Shown here piece after piece: positions 60,950 to 64,000 of a stretch of 64,000 nt of DNA. Position numbers and translations under genes: made by a program. Source of the DNA: Azolla caroliniana (taxonomy: Eukaryota; Polypodiophyta); assembly GCA_043228905.1 (NCBI GenBank), contig JBHGNT010000003.1, forward strand, positions 19,840,001 to 19,904,000. The letters are read 5' to 3'. How positions within the stretch are numbered: position 1 is the first letter of the stretch; every line of letters starts with the position of its first letter. The notes below the pieces were generated by a model. The model made no database searches. It had not been told where the DNA came from and saw only the letters and a list, made by a program, of their open reading frames with translations.

Positions 60950-62500
60950 AGAGTCGTCAACCATGCGCAACTTTACATCAAATGGGAGCATTGTCAAGCT
61001 CCCGCATTTTTGCAAACAGTTGCAGTTAATTATACGAACACTGACTCCTGTGTTAATTATGGCGAGAGTAGTTACGTTGTTGACAAATATATGAAGCGTG
61101 AAATTGGTATCATCGCTCTCAAAATGTGCTCTGAATGTGTCAATATGGAGAGCATCATGTTGTTATTGAGTGACGTCGATATTCAGTGGGTTCAAGAGGA
61201 TGGGTTCTCCACGCCTAGATAAGAGTTTACCATTTAGTCAGCTAGAACGTCATGCCAGGGTTGGAGGTTGAGTTTTAGTAGCTCGTCAAGTGGTAGCTCG
61301 ATTGTTTTTAATAGAATGTGGTTAAAACTCAGTGTGGGCTCCATTAAAGTACTCGTCAATTTGTATACTTCCTATAACAAGAGGCATACCTTGAGGGTTG
61401 GAGATTGAGTTTTAGCAACTCTTTAAGTGCTAGCTCGATTGTTTTTAATAGAATGTGGTTAAAACTCGGTGTGGGCTCCATTAAAGTACTCATCAAATTG
61501 TATACTTCCTATAACACGAGTCATACCTTGAGGGTTGGAGGTTGACTTTTAGCAACTCTTCGAGTGCTAGCTCGATTGTTTTTACTAGAACGTGGTTAAA
61601 ACTCGGTGTGGGCTCCATTAAAGTACTTGTCAAATTGTATACTTCATATAACATGAGCCCAACACGAGTCATACCCTGAGGGCTAATATTTGTTGCAACT
61701 ATGTTACATTGACCTCTTTGTTGTTTGTCACGGGGAAGGAGTTGAATGTGTGTTCTTGGGTAGGTACTTCATTGTGGTAGCGAGGATCACCGACCGAAAT
61801 ATTGAGTTTGTTGAAATCTAAGCTTGGTGGATTGGGTAGTGTTTGTTCTTCCTCTTGTTGGAGTAGTTTGATGTACTCTTCTACTTTTTGCTTTACCTCA
61901 ATAAGTTGCTACGTGTGCCAACAAACTTGCAGCTGGGGCATTGGGGGATTCGTCCTTAGCATTGGCACCATAAGAATGATTAGAGATAGAGATCAACTTT
62001 GAAGACCCGATCAATTTATTTTTCTTTGGTTTTCGCTTCATTTGTCGAGTGGTGAACATCTTAGATTCTTGATGCTTGAGGTTGTGGGCAATCCTTTGGG
62101 GCCATGTGATGACACTAGCTCCAATCGGGCTATCGATAACAAATTCATATTGGTTCTCTTCTTTTTCTTAGAATGATCGGGCACCGAGTGCTCTCGTCCA
62201 TGACTGGGACATGATGCTTCTCATTGGAACCATGCAATGAGCTTGTGTGCTTGCTAATCCGAGGGATTTGTTGGTTGTTGTGGCAAGGGTGCTTTTGTGG
62301 TGAGTGTGTCGTTGTCATTGTGCCATGCGGTCGAAATACTCATGCTTCGTTGGGCTCTCGCTCTCCATGTGTGGCCTTTGGTAGTTAAAGCACATTGGCT
62401 TAGGTCTCCTTGCCCCTCCTCAATATCCTATAGGAAATCCTCATTGATCGCTTCATAAGATGTAGGCTGAGATTTGATCTCCTTCACAATTAATGAAATG
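60950..62500 (-). pseudogene. Decayed LTR-element coding region: gag knuckle, repeats, protease
   Basis: On the minus strand near 62390, PKPMCFNYQRPHMES resembles a degenerate CCHC knuckle. Around 62100-61930 a coding-like stretch (VITWPQRIAHNLKHQESKMFTTRQ) follows. The 137-bp repeats lie at 61258-61690, and near 61120-60950 the sequence reads TTLAIINTGVSVRIIN, a retropepsin active site with Asp changed to Asn. Order and spacing fit gag to protease of an LTR element. Many stops break the frame. Confidence 0.6.
61258..61690. repeat. Three 137-bp tandem repeats
   Basis: Units start at TTGGAGG/TTGGAGA at 61261, 61398 and 61535, a constant 137-bp period. Shared blocks include CTCGATTGTTTTTA and GTGTGGGCTCCATTAAAGTACT. 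On the minus strand each unit encodes a similar peptide (LLKTIEL.L.ELLK.NLQPS). A 137-bp period is not a multiple of three, so the duplications broke the frame. Confidence 0.88.
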
Positions 62501-62641
62501 AGAGAGGATTTCTTTCGTCTCATCCAAGTCACGACATTGCCCCTTGTATGTAGTGTACAACATTACGCTCCAGCCAACCTAAACGTTGTCATCTCTATCA
62601 CATTCGAGTTCTGCTAATGCTAATCAGGTGTCGATTCTAGG

Positions 62642-62671
62642 GAGGGGGTGGGGGGGGGGGGGGGGGGGGGT
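62642..62671. repeat. Poly-G tract
   Basis: A run of about 20 or more G, preceded by GGAGGGGGTG. Its exact length is unreliable in most sequencing data. Confidence 0.8.
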
Positions 62672-63059
62672 ATCGGGTGGACTGGTCTAGGGGGGTGACC
62701 TTGGATGTTCAATGAGTGGTCCTTGCCCGAGCCTGCCCCTTGGGGAATTGCCATCAATTAATTGTCTTGTGCGTTGTTCGCAAAGTGAAGAATGTGTTAC
62801 TCGGAGCGGAACCAAGAGGGTCTTGGATGAGGATCATCCATCATCACGATCACCACCACCACCATCGTCATCATCATATGATGGCCCCAAGGGCTCTACT
62901 ATGCAGATATATGTACATACATAATAATGTCTTCATGGTTTACCTATCCGATTAAAACCCTAGGGTTCACAGTTAATACATAATGCACACAGACCTGAAT
63001 GAACTCAGTTGAGTAAGACAGGCAGGAACGAAGAAGGCAGAGGCAGAATCTCTACTCCC

Positions 63060-64000
63060 ATGGCTGCTTCTGCAGAGTCTGCAGATGTAAAGCGCGTGCC
63101 GATCGACGAGGACCATGGCGATGACATCATCATATTGCCTGACCGCAGGAAGAAGAAGACGAGCTTGAAGGTAACCTCTCTCTCTCTCTCTCTCTCTTAT
63201 TTTGTTTTTCGTTCTCTCCGTTTCTTCTTCTCGTTGTGTTGTTAGAACGTTTTTCGATGATTGTATCGAAATCAAACAAATTTTTTTCTGTTTCTCTTTC
63301 TCGTTGTGTTGTTAGAACCAATTGTGTCCACAACTAAAGGCCACTCCTCGTCTGTCCAAGAATCAACAGAGAAAACTAAAGAAATTGAAGGTATGTGATA
63401 ATGCTTGGCCTATAATGCTACGTTATGTCAATTTGATTTTCTTTCTTTCCTGAATGAAAAATATTAGAAGAAAATAGCTATTTTAGGCATTTAAGCAGAA
63501 AAAAAGAAGGCAAACGAAAAGATGCTATTTGTGCCACGTTATGATGTAACATGCACGCAGGAGAAGGAAATAAGGCAAAATCACACATAATATTATATGC
63601 TGATTTTAGCTGTATGATCACATTTACCTGGACAACATTTGTCTTTTTGTTTCTGTAGGAAGAAAAGGAGAAGAAGTTTAAAAGCGTGGAAGTATTTGCT
63701 ACTCTTGAGTATCCTGACATAATTCTAAACATTTGTAAGGAATTTATTGGCCTTATGCTCATTATCATTTGATAAATTGGATGTTCCAATGACAACTCTT
63801 ATGTAAGTTTTATGAAGGTTTGTTTAGAGCTGTTGTCAACTTCATCATATGTAGGTTTTCCAGGTTAAAATTTTTGTAAGCTCCAATCCAAATCAATTCA
63901 TTATTCATTTTGAAACAGCCTTAACAAATGCTTCAGAAAGTACAAGCTAGCAGAAGATGCCTATGCATTGTTGCATAAATCTGGTACACGTGGGCAGGTT
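63060..64000 (+). CDS. DHX37: DHX37-like DEAH-box RNA helicase, first four exons (partial)
   Basis: Four N-terminal exons are visible: 63060-63170 (MAASAESADVKRVPIDED...), 63316-63390, 63659-63709 and 63919-63997. All have GT-AG borders and matching phases. The encoded pattern is an acidic start, a basic KKKT stretch, then RLSKNQQRKLKKLKEEKEKKF and KYKLAEDAYALLHKSG. This matches the N-terminal extension of the DHX37/Dhr1 family, nucleolar helicases that release U3 snoRNA during small-subunit ribosome assembly. The helicase core lies beyond the window. I chose the ATG at 63060 because the upstream open codons in this frame contain no ATG. Two nearly identical acceptor regions precede exon 2. 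Confidence 0.82.

Overview
The window is nuclear DNA of a land plant. It has GT-AG introns, genes for a plastid-targeted GET3 ATPase, a GH28 polygalacturonase and a dirigent protein, plus dense nested LTR retrotransposons. A fern or other large-genome plant would fit, but that is only an impression. There are no operons, bacterial genes or CRISPR arrays.

Layout. Positions 1-25.6 kb are a nested retrotransposon block. An old I/L1-type LINE on the + strand is split into four pieces (827-1836, 11959-11993, 17106-19135, 25373 to about 25560). Three LTR elements interrupt it: Ty3/gypsy-1 (1837-11958, target duplication CACAA), Ty1/copia-1 (11994-17105, GAGTC) and the GC-rich Ty3/gypsy-2 (19136-25372, minus strand, imperfect GCGA/GCGC). 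Gypsy-1 also carries an inverted LTR of the copia-1 family, an unidentified AT-rich insertion, and a long extra coiled-coil reading frame downstream of its integrase. Positions 1-826 are the 5' end of a further minus-strand LTR element.

From 25.6 to 64 kb lie the host genes: an intronless dirigent gene (28018-28602, minus); a broken organellar-type histidyl-tRNA synthetase (30779 to about 41600, minus); an apparently intact five-exon polygalacturonase (43060-46699, minus); an apparently intact eleven-exon GET3B-type ATPase (53539-60231, minus); and the first four coding exons of a DHX37-like DEAH-box helicase (63060 to the window end, +). For both the polygalacturonase and GET3B, the exons I assigned sum to a multiple of three with consistent phases (451 and 435 residues).

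The most notable observation is in the synthetase gene. A nearly intact copia element (34401-39585) sits inside a coding exon, between CTAAT duplications. The 5' LTR of this element is not a normal LTR: it is an 88-bp perfect inverted repeat around a 45-nt spacer. The host gene also lacks conserved coding blocks and has an AA where an AG acceptor is expected, so it reads as a pseudogene.

Other structures include a hAT-type MITE with TIRs and an 8-bp duplication, three tRNA-derived SINE-like heads, a second LINE remnant with a small downstream reading frame, two related gypsy elements with a tRNA-Trp-type primer site, a 137-bp triple tandem repeat, and several perfect inverted repeats. All boundaries, frames and divergence figures were read by eye without database searches.
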